Shown piece after piece: positions 53,940 to 64,000 of a DNA stretch of 64,000 nucleotides (position 1 is the first letter of the stretch; each line of letters opens with the position of its first letter). The translations under genes were made by a program, and so were the position numbers. The stretch covers positions 26,813,001-26,877,000 of the forward strand of contig CM077011.1 of the NCBI GenBank assembly GCA_039090855.1, written 5' to 3'. Below the pieces are notes generated by a model, which was not told the origin of the DNA, searched no databases, and saw only the letters and a program-made list of their open reading frames with translations. This stretch comes from Macrothele yani. Its lineage: Eukaryota; Arthropoda; Arachnida; Araneae; Macrothelidae.

Positions 53940-55570
53940 CTTCTGTTATCGGTTTGTCCGTCCGTCCGTCTGTACCCACGATATCCCAGCAACTATTAGT
54001 TCGGTTTGAAAAATCCTTTTTGCATTGGGAAGCTTGAAATATGCAAATGATGATCCTTTATTTTGTTGTTTTTTTTTACAATGTACATTTTTGCCGGTAG
54101 AGGGCGTAAATGCAGATGATGTCGAATTCAAAAATACGTTTTATTCCACATATTTGCTTGTAAACATCCGATTGAAAAAAATTTATATCTTTCGATTCCA
54201 TTTATGTCGAAGAATATTTTAGATATAGTTACTTTTTCAAATTATGCACAGATTTTCCGCTAGGGGGCGTAAAAGTAAATTACACTTTCCCCGATAACTC
54301 TTCTTCTAAAACTCCGATTTGAAATTTTTTTCTTCGGCGGATACATCTCCTGATGGAAAATCTTTTGCATATAATTTCAAATTTTTGGTAAAGAATACTT
54401 TGGCCACCAGGGGGCGTAAGTGTAAATTTTTGCTTATGATGTATTTGCCATAAAATCGTAGCTTCTAAAATATTGATTAAAAAATTCTTTCGTGGACTGA
54501 TGCCACTCACATCGATAAACCTTTTCGGAATATTTTCTTCTTAAAATATTCTACAGTTTCTCCGCCAGGGGCGTAGATGTACATCTTATTTTTGTCAATA
54601 TCTCTACTCCTAGGAGTCCGATTTGAAAAATTCCTTCTTTGTTGGATAGTGTTTTCCGTGTGACATATTTTTCATATAATTTCAAAATTTTCAAGTATTT
54701 CATAGACTTTCCGCTAGGGGCGTAGCGGTAAATTGCGTTTCCCCCTATATCTCTGCTTCTAAATCTCCGATTTGAAAAATTCTTTCTGCACCGGACACAG
54801 CTCCGGATGGGAAATCATTTGCACATAATTTCTAATTTTTGTAAAAAATAGTTTGGCCACCACGGGGCGTAAATCTTAATTTCCGCTTCTGTTGTATTTG
54901 CAGCAAAATATGAGCTTCTAAATTCTCGATTGAAAAAAACTTCGTTTGTTGACCGATACTACTCATGTCGACAAACCTTTTAGAAACATTTTCTTCTTGA
55001 AAAAATGCATGGTTTCTACGCCAGGGGGCGTAGATGTATATCTTATTTTTGTCAATATCTCTACTTCTAAGAGTACGATTTGAAAAAATCCTTCTTTGTT
55101 GGATAGTGTTTCCGATGCGAAATGTTTTTCCTATAAATTCAAAATTTTCAAGTAAATCATATACTTTCCGCTAGGGGGCACAAAGGTAAATTGCGTTTTC
55201 TGCGTTATTTCTGCTCCTAAAGCTCTGATTTGAAAAATTCTTCCTGTATCGCATACACGACCTGATGGAAAATATTTTTCACATAATTTCTAATGTTTGG
55301 TAAAGAATGGTTTAGCCACCAGGGGTCATATGTGTTAATTTCTGCTTCTGAAGTATTTGTTGCAAAATCTGGGCTCCTGAAAACTCGACTAATTTTTTTT
55401 TCTTCGACCGATACCGCTTATACGGATAAACCTTTTGAGAATATTTTCTTCCTAAAATAATACATGGTTTTCCCACCAGGGGACGTAAAGTCACATCTTA
55501 TTTTTGTCAATATCTCTGTTTCTAAGAGTTCGTAAGCTCACGATTCCGTTTACAGCAATATCTGAGGGAT
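53940..55570. repeat. ~152-bp satellite in ~456-bp trimers with CTCF-like cores
   Basis: Ten monomers are aligned by a G-rich core (CCACCAGGGGGC and variants) at 54094, 54257, 54404, 54562, 54711, 54857, 55018, 55168, 55316 and 55473. Spacings are 146-163 bp. Monomers of the same type recur every 453-468 bp (types marked by 'ccgctagggggcgta', 'ggccaccagggg' and 'cgccagggggcgtag'), giving a three-monomer unit. Shared flanks are 'cgatttgaaaaattc' and 'atatctctacttctaa'. Confidence 0.9.
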
Positions 55571-56750
55571 TAAAAACCCGATTGAAAATCTTCTTTCTTT
55601 TGGTCAGATCTATTGTTTTCCATACCGGTTCCAACGACTTTGAATAGCTTTGATAAATTTAATTTGCGTCAGAACGGATTCAAAAAACGTGCTTATTACA
55701 CCCGAAAATTCGGTGTCAACTTTCTTGTTTTTTAAGTTATTGATGTTTTGACGACATGATTGTTTTGTTGTCTGTTCTTATCGCATTGTTATCAAAATTC
55801 TGGAAAAAGCTATCATCAGTACAAAAGAAAATGATTTAATTGATGGTTTAACTGAAAAATAATACAGTTAGGCACAATTAAAAAATATCTTCAAAAGAAT
55901 AGTTAAAACATTTTCTGAAATTTCTTAATTCCAATAATTTTGAGAAAAGAAAAAACGGACATGTATTCTGAATTGCATCCTCCCTTGGTATGATCATTGC
56001 TGGTTTGAAAAATCATACAATTTTTGATAATGATATGAAGTGAAGTAAATGGAGGTTCCTTTCAAAAGAAAGGGGAATCATGAATGAAGAAAGAATAAAT
56101 GAATATTTTAAAGAGGAATAACCGGTCATATTACTTAGGAATGATTCCATGATTCAGCTGGAATTTTTTCTATTAAATTAAGCCTCCCGAATAGAAAGGC
56201 TCAAATTTATTTTGAAAGATCCTATCCAGACTTGATATTTCAAAAGCAAGAAGCTCGTTTCTTTGTAAAGCAGGCAATTAAAATTCAGAAAACGAGTGCT
56301 AATTTTTCAGTTGTTTTCCTCCTTTATGATTTAAATTTTTGCACAATTTTTTTGATGGAAAAAGTTCTTAAAAAGCAGTGTAGCTCCAGGGAGAGCATTT
56401 CTGTGTGTGTGTGTGTGTTACCCTTCCAAAAAATCCCTCAACCCTTTTTTCAGACCGGAGGAACCGCTCCTCCTAAGGTAAGCTTCTTTCTGGATCAGCG
56501 TCTGGTTCGAATCCAGTTAGGTACCAGACCGTTGCATAATTTATGGTAAGCAACAAAACATTTTCTGCAGTCAGTTATCCATTTTATTGTGTTTATTGTA
56601 GACATTGGCGAAATAGGTCAAACTTCCTTTTTTTACAGAAGGACTTATGAATAGTTACGAGGTGAGGGCATTCGATAATGATTCTTGGATATTAGGAACA
56701 TTTATTTTTAGTCACGTGTGTATTAAAGAAGTGCTTCGAAGTCATATAAC
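55571..56750. other. AT-rich spacer, no gene seen
   Basis: Only a (GT)n run at about 56402-56419 and a splice-like or SINE-like patch near 56450-56530 are notable. Confidence 0.4.
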
Positions 56751-56757
56751 ATATCAT

Positions 56758-56893
56758 CAAATAGAAGTCATCGCTCTCTCCACATTTATAAGTGAGTCAC
56801 GGAAAAATTCTCACCGGCCGCCACCGGGAACTGAACCCAGGGTCTTCCAGTTACGCGCCGGATATGCTTCCACTGCACCACAGCGGCCTCGAA
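56758..56893 (-). mobile_element. SINE family 2 copy, minus strand
   Basis: The inverse of the unit at 57048: B-box region 'aactgaacccagggtcttcc', 'cgccggatatgcttccactg' and body 'tcatcgctctctccacattt'. Confidence 0.75.
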
Positions 56894-57047
56894 ACTCTCC
56901 AGACTCACTAACGACAAACTACCAAACCTCCTTGGAGACCCGCGCAATGCTGGGAATTCGCCAAAGATGAACAGCAGCAACTGAACAAATAACTAGAAGA
57001 ATTTATGATTCATTCGCCTTCTTTTTTTTTTTTTCTTTTTTTTTTTT

Positions 57048-57225
57048 TTCGAGGCCGATGTGATGCAGTGGAAGCATATCCGGCGCGTAACTGGAAGACC
57101 CTGGGTTCGATTCCCGGTGGCGGCCGATGATAATTTTTCCGTGACTCACTTATAAACGTGGAAAGAGCGACGACTTCTATTTGATGTTCCTGGTCCACGT
57201 CAACTGTGTATTTATCATTCATCCG
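57048..57225 (+). mobile_element. tRNA-derived SINE family 2
   Basis: tRNA-like head with 'gatgcagtggaagcatatcc' and B box GGTTCGATTCC, then body 'cgtgactcacttataaacgt' and 'atttgatgttcctggtccac'. It follows a T-rich run at 57022-57050. Confidence 0.8.
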
Positions 57226-57351
57226 CCTTCTAGTTATTTGTTCAGTTGCTGTTATTCATCTTTGGTGAATCTCCAGCATTATGCGGGGTTCCAAAGAAGC
57301 AACCCCTGCCACGTGGTTTGGCAGTTTTTCGTTTGTGAGTCTGGATAATTT

Positions 57352-57520
57352 CGAGTGCAGTGGAAGCATATCCGGCGCGTAACTTGGAAGACCTGGGTTC
57401 GATTCTTGGTGGCGGCCGATGAGAATGTTTCCGTAACTTACTTATAAACGTGGAAAGAGCGATGACTTCTATTTGATGTTCCTGGTCCACGTCAACTGTG
57501 TATTTATCATATAACATAAT
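57352..57520 (+). mobile_element. SINE family 2 copy, 5'-truncated
   Basis: Same family as 57048-57225, starting at 'gagtgcagtggaagcatatc'. The two plus copies are separated by about 125 bp, so a local duplication or clustering is possible. Confidence 0.75.
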
Positions 57521-58830
57521 TTAATCGAATCAGCGTAGATACTTAATTGTGATATTGGTTGTTCACTCCTAAATAATGTTGTCGGAGACTACCTATATAT
57601 TGAACTTCTACCTATATTAGTGATAATTATTTTGCCTTATTTCTTTTGCTTTGGGAGTTAGGTTGTTGGTCATTTGCATTCAAGAAGCCCTGAAAAATGT
57701 CAGTTGCACTCACAGCTTGTCCCGGTTCGTGGGCTGCTTGCACTCGAGCTCCCCACCTCCTTCCATAGCTTCTTCCTGGTGAGAGGTTACTGCACTCAGA
57801 GGTCTTTTCCGCTGCTGCAAAATTGCGCTTACAGAAGCGTCAATGCGTGTGGGTAGGTATACATATTACACCAATTTCTCTTATATATGTCCTGTATATT
57901 TAATATGTGAGCTTGTATTTCTATCTGGTAAAGTCGCCACAGTGTATTAGCCCGGGGAAGTTGGCTGTATCCCCCAAAGTTTGCTTTTTGTTTTTTCTCA
58001 TTTTATTTTTTTTTTATCTTTTTTCTAATCAGTTTTAATGGCCGTTCCGAAACATCTCTTGCGTTCTGCTTAACACTGATACGACTTGACGGTACAGCAG
58101 TTTTGATGGGTTTTGATTGTGGCACGAATCAGATTGTAAAATAACCGAAACACACTCTCTCTCTCTCTCTCTCTAGTATCCACCTGCTGTTTTGTCACGC
58201 ATTTGTGTACTGTAAAACCCCACCACTTCCATCCTATCCCTTTTTTTCAGTCTACATAGAATTTGTGACCTGAATGCATCAATAGTTTTCCCCCTTTTCG
58301 CTGTACATAAAGTCTATGGTACCTCCATAATCGCTGTTTGATAAATGATACAATATCATTGTTTTTTAAATAGTATAACTACACTAGTGATCCGAAATCA
58401 CTAGTACAGTTATACTATTTAAGTACAGTTGGTGTATTGTTCCTTGTTATTAATTAATATCATTGTTTTCCAGTGAGTCGGTGGAACATTCATTGTTCAG
58501 CAGACAGTACCTTATTTTTTTTTAATTTATTTCAATATTTATGCTGTTACATTATAACATCATGAAACAGATATTTATGTGCGCAATTAAAAATTAATAG
58601 CAGCAAGGGAAAACAGGGAAAAGGCCTCACAGAGACCTGACGTTCCCTGAATCCCCCAAAACAACAGGTGGCACTCTGTTTCACCTTCCGGTTTTCACAT
58701 TCCCCCTATAGTAAGCAAGGGCTGGGTGAGAGTATTCAAACCCTTTGTTGTCTTCTTTTATGAGTGCAACTGACCTATCAGATGAGGATCGAAAATTTGA
58801 GTGAGAGCAACTGACCCATGCCCAGGAGTT
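57521..58830. other. Spacer with hairpin and (CT)n run
   Basis: No gene. It contains (CT)n at about 58151-58173 and the hairpin at 58368-58420. Confidence 0.5.
58368..58420. repeat. 24-bp-stem hairpin
   Basis: Arm 'aaatagtataactacacta' plus 'gtgat' pairs with the inverse arm across a 5-nt loop (ccgaa), with two mismatches. The segment is flanked by direct repeats 'aatatcattgtttt' at 58353 and 58459. Confidence 0.75.
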
Positions 58831-58837
58831 CAAGGGC

Positions 58838-59013
58838 CATCGTGAACAACTCAATGAGTCATAAGCAGTCTCCCGTTTCTAATTTAGGACAACCGGTTCG
58901 GGAGAGGGCCAGTCCCGCAACAACATCCAGGCCTAACGGGATTCGAATCCGGATCCACATGGACGAACAGTCACAAGCCAGCGCTTATACCTCTACGCAA
59001 CCGGGGCAGCGTT
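58838..59013 (-). mobile_element. SINE family 1 copy, minus strand, diverged
   Basis: The inverse of the family body ('cataagcagtctcccgtttc') and B box (GGATTCGAATCC near 58939), ending in 'gcaaccggggcagcg', the inverse of the head. Confidence 0.7.
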
Positions 59014-59472
59014 AAATGTTTTAAACATACGCCTATAAAATTTCTATGTTAGGTGGTGTATCTATCAAAATGTTTTTTAGTTCAACTATAGGGACAACTT
59101 GTCTCTAAAGTTGGGACCACTTGTTCCCGCTGGGGGGAAGGGGGAAGCAGGCTCTAAACCGGGGCTTCTAGTGTGCAGGCGAGGGGGGGGTATCTTCTCC
59201 GGGGTGGACACCCAAGCACATCTCAGCCAGGGAGGTATATGGTGTCAACACGCAACTGTCAAAACTCTTTTGCTAAGAAGCTAAACGTATCTCTACCTAT
59301 CGAAATTCTTCTCTTAGGTGGGTGTACTATATCTATCAAAATTTTTCCGACAAGTGGTTACAAATTCTGTTCTTCCGCAATAACGACTACATCGCTAACG
59401 ACTTTGCGAGTTTGACTTTTTAAAATATGCTTTTGCAATTTACTTTTGAATTCCATCTCCAAATTTTAAATA
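59014..59472. other. Spacer, no gene seen
   Basis: It contains short imperfect repeats 'tctatcaaaatttttc' / 'tatcaaaatgttttt' and G-rich patches near 59125-59195. No element was recognised. Confidence 0.4.
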
Positions 59473-59474
59473 TA

Positions 59475-60869
59475 CACTGCTGGCCACCGAAAATGCAACA
59501 CCAAGAATGACATGAGATAGCAAAGCCAGATTTACTGGACACATAAGAACAGATACAAAGATGAAACGATTGAGCTTACAGGCCCGTGCAACTTGCGGAA
59601 CACGCAGACATCAATAGTTTGTGTGGTCCCCATGCCTGGCAATAACGGCCGCTACACGCCGCGACATCGGACGAAAGAGGCTTTGGATGTGGGCTTGGGG
59701 TATGCTGGTCCAGGCTGCTTCTACAAGTTGCCGCAGTTCATAAGGCGTAGCAGCGGGTGGTGCTTGCCGGGCCACTTGGTTGCCGATCAGCGACCAGACG
59801 TGTTCGATGGGCGACATATCGGGAGAACAGGCGAGCCACGGCAGCAGTTACACCTGGTGGGCCGTGTAGAATTGTTGCACGATCCGCTCATTGTCCTGTT
59901 GAAACGTGGCCGCTGGTAGGTCCTGCAGAGTAAGGGAGGACTACAGGCTCCAAAACATCGGAGATGTAGCGGTGGCTGTTGAATGTACCATCGATGCGTA
60001 TCAGAGGGGTGCGGGTGTCATATCCAATTGCGCCCCAAATCATTATGCCGGGCGACGGACCGGTATGGCGATGCATAATGCAGGCGTCATACAGTTTCTC
60101 GCCGTGGTGCCGCTACACGCGTATCCGACCATCGTGGTGTTGCAGGCAGAAGCGAGATTCGTCGGAGTAGATAATGTCGTGCCATTCCTTAGTCCAGGTG
60201 CGGTGTTCAACGGCCCACTGCCGCCGCACTCGCCGGTGGTGTAACGTCAATGGCAATGAGAGCAATGTGCGCCGTGCGACAAGTCCCCGGTCCTGCAGAC
60301 GACGTCTAACGGTACGTGCTGACACAGGTTGTTGCGCAACACACCCTAATTCCTGCGCTAACGTTCGTGATGTGGCGGTGCGAGCCGTCAATTCCCGCCG
60401 CACAACATGTCGGTCCTCCCGTTCGGGTGTGTGCTGCGGTTGCGGAAATTGCTCACGTCGGTCCGTCCGTCCCTCCTGCACCCACTGAATCCATACTCGC
60501 CTCACTGTGGCTGGATGTCGTCCCACACGGGTGCCGATGTCTTGGTACGATTAATCGCTGTCGCGATAAGCCACTATTCGTCCTCTGTCGAACTCCGAAA
60601 CGTTCTGGAATGACTGCCGTGTTCTGCGACGAGGCATCAGGAAGCTTCGCACGCACTGGTCCGGCAGCACAACACACTTCCACTACTTACACCTCGCCTT
60701 CTGTGCACCCTTCTTATAGTGCTTCTCAGAAGCGTGCTGGGCGCACATGATTTGCATATGCCCGTCAATGCTAATCGTTTGCATGTCCTCTCGCGGGCGA
60801 CACATGCTGCAAATTTTAGGCCAATCGGATGCTTCCTTCTTGGTGTTGCATTTTGTGTGGCCAGCAGTG
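59475..60869 (-). mobile_element. Tc1-like DNA transposon F, complete ends
   Basis: Inverted ends CACTGCTGGCCACCGAAAAT (59475) and the inverse of GGCCAGCAGTG (60869), with 'tgcaacaccaagaa' next inside. TA flanks both ends (59473-59474, 60870-60871). Length 1,395 bp. Same family as element G at 62937. Confidence 0.9.
59611..60640 (-). pseudogene. Tc1-like transposase F, frameshifted
   Basis: Minus strand, in pieces: HTH region and GRHPATVRRVWIQWVQEGRT, EWHDIIYSDESRFCLQHHDG with the first Asp (about 60120-60180), IMIWGAIGYDTRTPLIRIDG, then MSPIEHVWSLIGNQVAR with the third residue (59770-59817). Frame changes at about 59890-60110 and upstream of 60526. Confidence 0.85.
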
Positions 60870-60949
60870 TAGATAATAATTAAAACAAGTAATCCGTAAA
60901 TACAGAATGTTAAGGATAACACAAAACACGTTTTATGAATCATGTAGAG

Positions 60950-61172
60950 CAGCGGTTTCCGCACTAGTAGGCTCTGTATCGATGCAGATGCAGAAATTCA
61001 TTAAATTGAAATACATAACGTATAAAAAAAAAGATAAATTTAAGTACGTATTTTTTACAAACTCTCCCCTCTAAAATTGAGTTACTGCGGCACCGGTGAT
61101 CGGTAAGGAAATTTTGCCATCAACAAAAAATACAAACGTGGGCGGTAGGTATTAAAAGGTTGACGACCCCTG
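60950..61172. mobile_element. hAT-type MITE, 223 bp
   Basis: It begins CAGCGGTTTCCGCAC and ends GGTTGACGACCCCTG (inverse CAGGGGTCGTCAACC), typical hAT-like termini. It is flanked by ATGTAGAG (60942-60949) and ATTTAGAG (61173-61180), an 8-bp duplication with one difference. There is no coding capacity. Confidence 0.65.
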
Positions 61173-61180
61173 ATTTAGAG

Positions 61181-62660
61181 TATCAGAAAAATATCAAGTA
61201 ATATTGTTCCTTTGAGCCTATGATTTTCTAGAAATATTTTGGAAGTCTGTTTCTACGTGTCTTGTGGAGTATTTAATTTGGATCTTCTTTTAAAGAGAAA
61301 TTTGATCCTGGTTTGCCAGAATTTATAAAAGGCAAGTACTTATTATATGAACAATATCATTTTTTCAAATATTTTACCTTAAGACCACGGCTGATGGAAG
61401 CATAATTTTCCTCAGAACCTTGGTAATTGCTATATTATGCCTGAAATGCTTTTTTTAATCTCTCTTTCCATTCTTCTCTTAACTGCATGCCCCGTACGTC
61501 GCCCCGATTCCCTCTGTGTCCCCCTTTTCCTTAATAAACACTCTTCAAAGCAATCTTCTAGTATCTGTTCTCTTGTGTCACAACCACTATATCCTAATAG
61601 CACATCTTTCAACGCAAAAAAAAAAAAAAAAAAAGGGAAATGAATTCCAAACTAAAGTCACGGTTAACGCGAAAATCGTGGAACACATACCAGGAAGTTT
61701 ATACTGCTGACCCCATACTCGTACGGGCAACCTCAACCCCCGATTATGTGGTACTTCTTTCACCTAGTACTTCATTAAGTTCCTCAAGTGCATTCGTGTG
61801 CGGGATTTTTTTCTTTTAAACAATTGTTGGAGTGAGGAGCGAAAGAAATCTTTCCCTTGTAAGGCCCCGTATTCTATAGATAAGCCTGTCCAAACTGAGT
61901 AATAAGGCGTTGAGTTCGGCCGTTGGCAATATATCTTGTTTTCTGAAAAAATGGGAGATACCAGCTGACGCCTTAACCTTGACATGAAAGGGGCGGAAAA
62001 AGGCCGGGGTGGAGACCTGTCCAACCTCTGAAAGAACATTAGCGGACAATCAACCGGTAGTTTACCAGAAGTCCACATAAATCTCGTGGTTTAGGCGTCA
62101 AAATACTTTTTTTTACATGCATTCCACTTTCCTACATGCTAATACTATTACTATAATTTTCATCGACGAAATAGGTAACCAATCTACCTGGACAGAAGCA
62201 TCTACTTTTCTTTTTTTTTTTTTTACGAAGATTTTGTTACGTTTTATGTGATGCCATCATGATTAGAAAACTCTGCCAGGTTTTCTTTATTGCTAAACGC
62301 CTTATGAATAGCAAAGCTGTAAAACTTGGCTTTATGGACGCGAGGGTTTTCGAAAATGCAGCAGAAATCGCTTGTAACGATCTCGGGACAGACAAAAGCC
62401 CTCGCTAAATCAGGGAGCTCGCTAAATCCGTTTGGGGTGAAAATTCCCATGTAAAAGTATGCCTACATGATAATATGTGCATATTATCCATAGCAACTTG
62501 ATGCACTCAGCTACATTCCTACAACAGTTAATTAATTAAATCTTTCAAGTATATTCAATTTGAAAACTACGTCACACTGACCCCTGTTTAACTCACAACA
62601 CATAAACTCTAAAAGGTACACAATGCCATAATTTTTTCACGATAGTCAAATTGACTATCT
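61181..62660. other. AT-rich spacer, no gene seen
   Basis: A-run at about 61617-61634, T-run at about 62209-62224. Short frames show no domains. Confidence 0.45.
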
Positions 62661-62669
62661 TATCTTCTA

Positions 62670-62936
62670 TAGTGGAACTGTTTCACAACGTGAAATACAG
62701 GCAGTCATGTACGCATTAAGACTCGTTCATGGGAGGACTTATTTCCGCTACAATGATTTATTTTACCAACACAGGGACACCGATGGGATCGCCACTTTTC
62801 CCGGTGCTTGCCGACATATTTCTAGAGGACTTGGAAAACAGAGTAATCGAACAAACCCAGATTAGACCTCTTCTATATTTGCGATATGCTGACGACATAT
62901 TTTTTTTCTGGCCCTCCACTATGAATTCTATAAATA
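62670..62936 (+). pseudogene. Penelope-like element reverse transcriptase fragment
   Basis: The plus strand reads REIQAVMYALRLVHG ... YFRYNDLFYQ, then after a one-base shift near 62770 GTPMGSPLFPVLADIFLEDL and LLYLRYADDIFFFW. The order GTxMGSPLSPVLADIF then Y-DD matches Penelope-like RTs. The palm is YADD where the family often has YVDD. The frame is cut by Tc1 element G at 62937, and the continuation should lie beyond the window. Confidence 0.75.
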
Positions 62937-64000
62937 CGCTGCTAGCCACCCAAAATGCAACACCAAGAAGGAAGCATCCGATTGGCCTGAAATTCGCAGC
63001 ATGCGTCGCCCGCGAGAGGACATGCAAACGATTAGCATTGCAGGGCATATGCAAATCATGTGCGCCCGGCACGCCACCGAGAAGCACAATAAGAAGGGTG
63101 CACAGAAGGCGGGGTGTAAGTAGTGGAAGTGTGTTGTGCTGCCAGAACTGTGCGTGGGAAGCTTCCTGATGCCTCGTCGCAGAATACAGCAGTCATTCCA
63201 GAACGTTTCGGAGTTCGACAGAGGACGAATAGTGGCCCATCGCGACAGCGGTTTATCGTACAGAGATATCGGCGCCCGTGTGGGACGACATCGAGCCTCA
63301 GTGAGGCGAGTATGGATTCGCTGGGTGCAGGAGGAACGGACGGACCGACGTGAGCGATTGCCGCAGCACACCACCGAATGAGGGGACCGGCATGTTGTGC
63401 GACAGGCATTGACGGCTCGCACCGCCACATCACGAACGTTAGCGCATGAATTAGGGTGTGTTGCGCAACAACCTGTGTCAGCATGTACCGTTCGACGTCG
63501 TCTGCAGGAGCGGGGACTTGTCGCACGGCGCCCATTGCACCGATTACCATTGACGTTACACCACCGGCGAGTGCGGTGGCAGTGGGCCGTTGAACGCTGC
63601 CCCTGGACTACGAAATGGCACGACATTGTCTTCTCCGACGAATCCCGCTTCTGCCTGCAACACCACGATGGTCGGATCCATGTGTGGCGGCACCGTGGCA
63701 AGAGACTGTATAACGCCTGCATTATGCATCGCCATACCGGTCCGCCGCCAGGCATAATGGTTTGGGGCGCAATTGGATATGACACCCGCACCTCTCTGGT
63801 ACGCATCGCTGGTACATTCAACAGCCACCGCTACATCTCCGACGTTTTGGAGCCTGTAGTCCTCCCTTACTTGCAGGACCTACCAAAGGCTACGTTTCAA
63901 CAGGATAATGCGCACCCGCACGTAGCACGCATCGTGCAACAATTCTTCACGGCCCACCAGGTGTCACTGCTGCCGTGGCACGCCTGTTCGCCCGATATGT
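62937..64000 (+). mobile_element. Tc1-like DNA transposon G, cut by window edge
   Basis: Left end CGCTGCTAGCCACCCAAAAT after TA (62935-62936), then 'tgcaacaccaagaa', matching element F. It is inserted in the Penelope-like RT. The right end lies outside the window. Confidence 0.85.
63136..64000 (+). pseudogene. Tc1-like transposase G, with premature stop
   Basis: MPRRRIQQSFQNVSEFDRGR (63169 onward) begins the HTH region. A TGA at 63379-63381 interrupts it. Reading continues through WHDIVFSDESRFCLQHHDGR with the first Asp, MVWGAIGYDTRTSLVRIAGT, and FQQDNAHPHVARIVQQFF with the second Asp (about 63900-63960), ending at LPWHACSPDM at the window edge. Better preserved than copy F. Confidence 0.85.

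Noticed and set aside
60316..60750. Long plus-strand frames antisense to Tc1 F, and similar frames antisense to Tc1 G (62928-63821)
   Set aside because: GC-rich antisense shadows of the transposase; the same frames recur in both family copies.

Overview
The window is repeat-rich eukaryotic DNA with no host gene I can identify. The mix of Tc1/mariner families, an RTE-clade LINE, tRNA-derived SINEs, hAT, Penelope-like and Polinton elements points to an arthropod. The element families look most like those of spiders or other chelicerates, but this is an inference from pattern recognition only.

Layout. Positions 1-8050 hold a Tc1 copy inserted in an old RTE LINE, a second RTE copy in the opposite orientation, a mariner remnant and a gag-like ORF with one zinc knuckle. 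Positions 9130-12620 are a satellite of alternating ~145 and ~167 bp monomers. From 13869 to 33690 lies a four-level nest: a tRNA-SINE split by a hAT element (8-bp target duplication GTCTAAGC), the hAT split by a Tc1 element (TA duplication), and the Tc1 transposase gene split by a 16,053-bp Polinton/Maverick (15153-31205, 241-bp terminal inverted repeats, 6-bp duplication CCCGTG). Positions 33794-35057 are another Tc1. Positions 35936-42806 are four RTE segments joined at (TA)n and (TGA)n tracts, including an uninterrupted EN-RT reading frame. Positions 45300-47260 are a 25-bp minisatellite in a larger repeat. Positions 48736-51600 hold two more Tc1 elements and a second SINE family. Positions 54000-55560 are a ~152-bp satellite in which each monomer carries a CTCF-like core. 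Positions 56750-64000 hold SINEs, a third Tc1 family (two copies), a hAT MITE and a Penelope-like RT fragment.

The Polinton is the main coding unit. The plus strand carries, in order, a tandem PC4-like protein, an integrase with chromodomain, the penton-type minor capsid protein, a pVI-like basic protein, the major capsid protein, an adenain-like protease, the packaging ATPase, and three smaller conserved genes. The minus strand carries protein-primed DNA polymerase B, a small acidic protein with four SUMO-interaction-like motifs, and a second tandem PC4-like protein. The capsid, protease and ATPase frames are open. The polymerase, the integrase, the three small genes and apparently the 5' end of the first PC4-like gene carry single-step frame breaks, so the copy looks like a recently decayed virus-like transposon. 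The polymerase gene appears to have a TATA box, a 39-nt first exon and a ~2-kb intron filled with a CACGTG repeat array.
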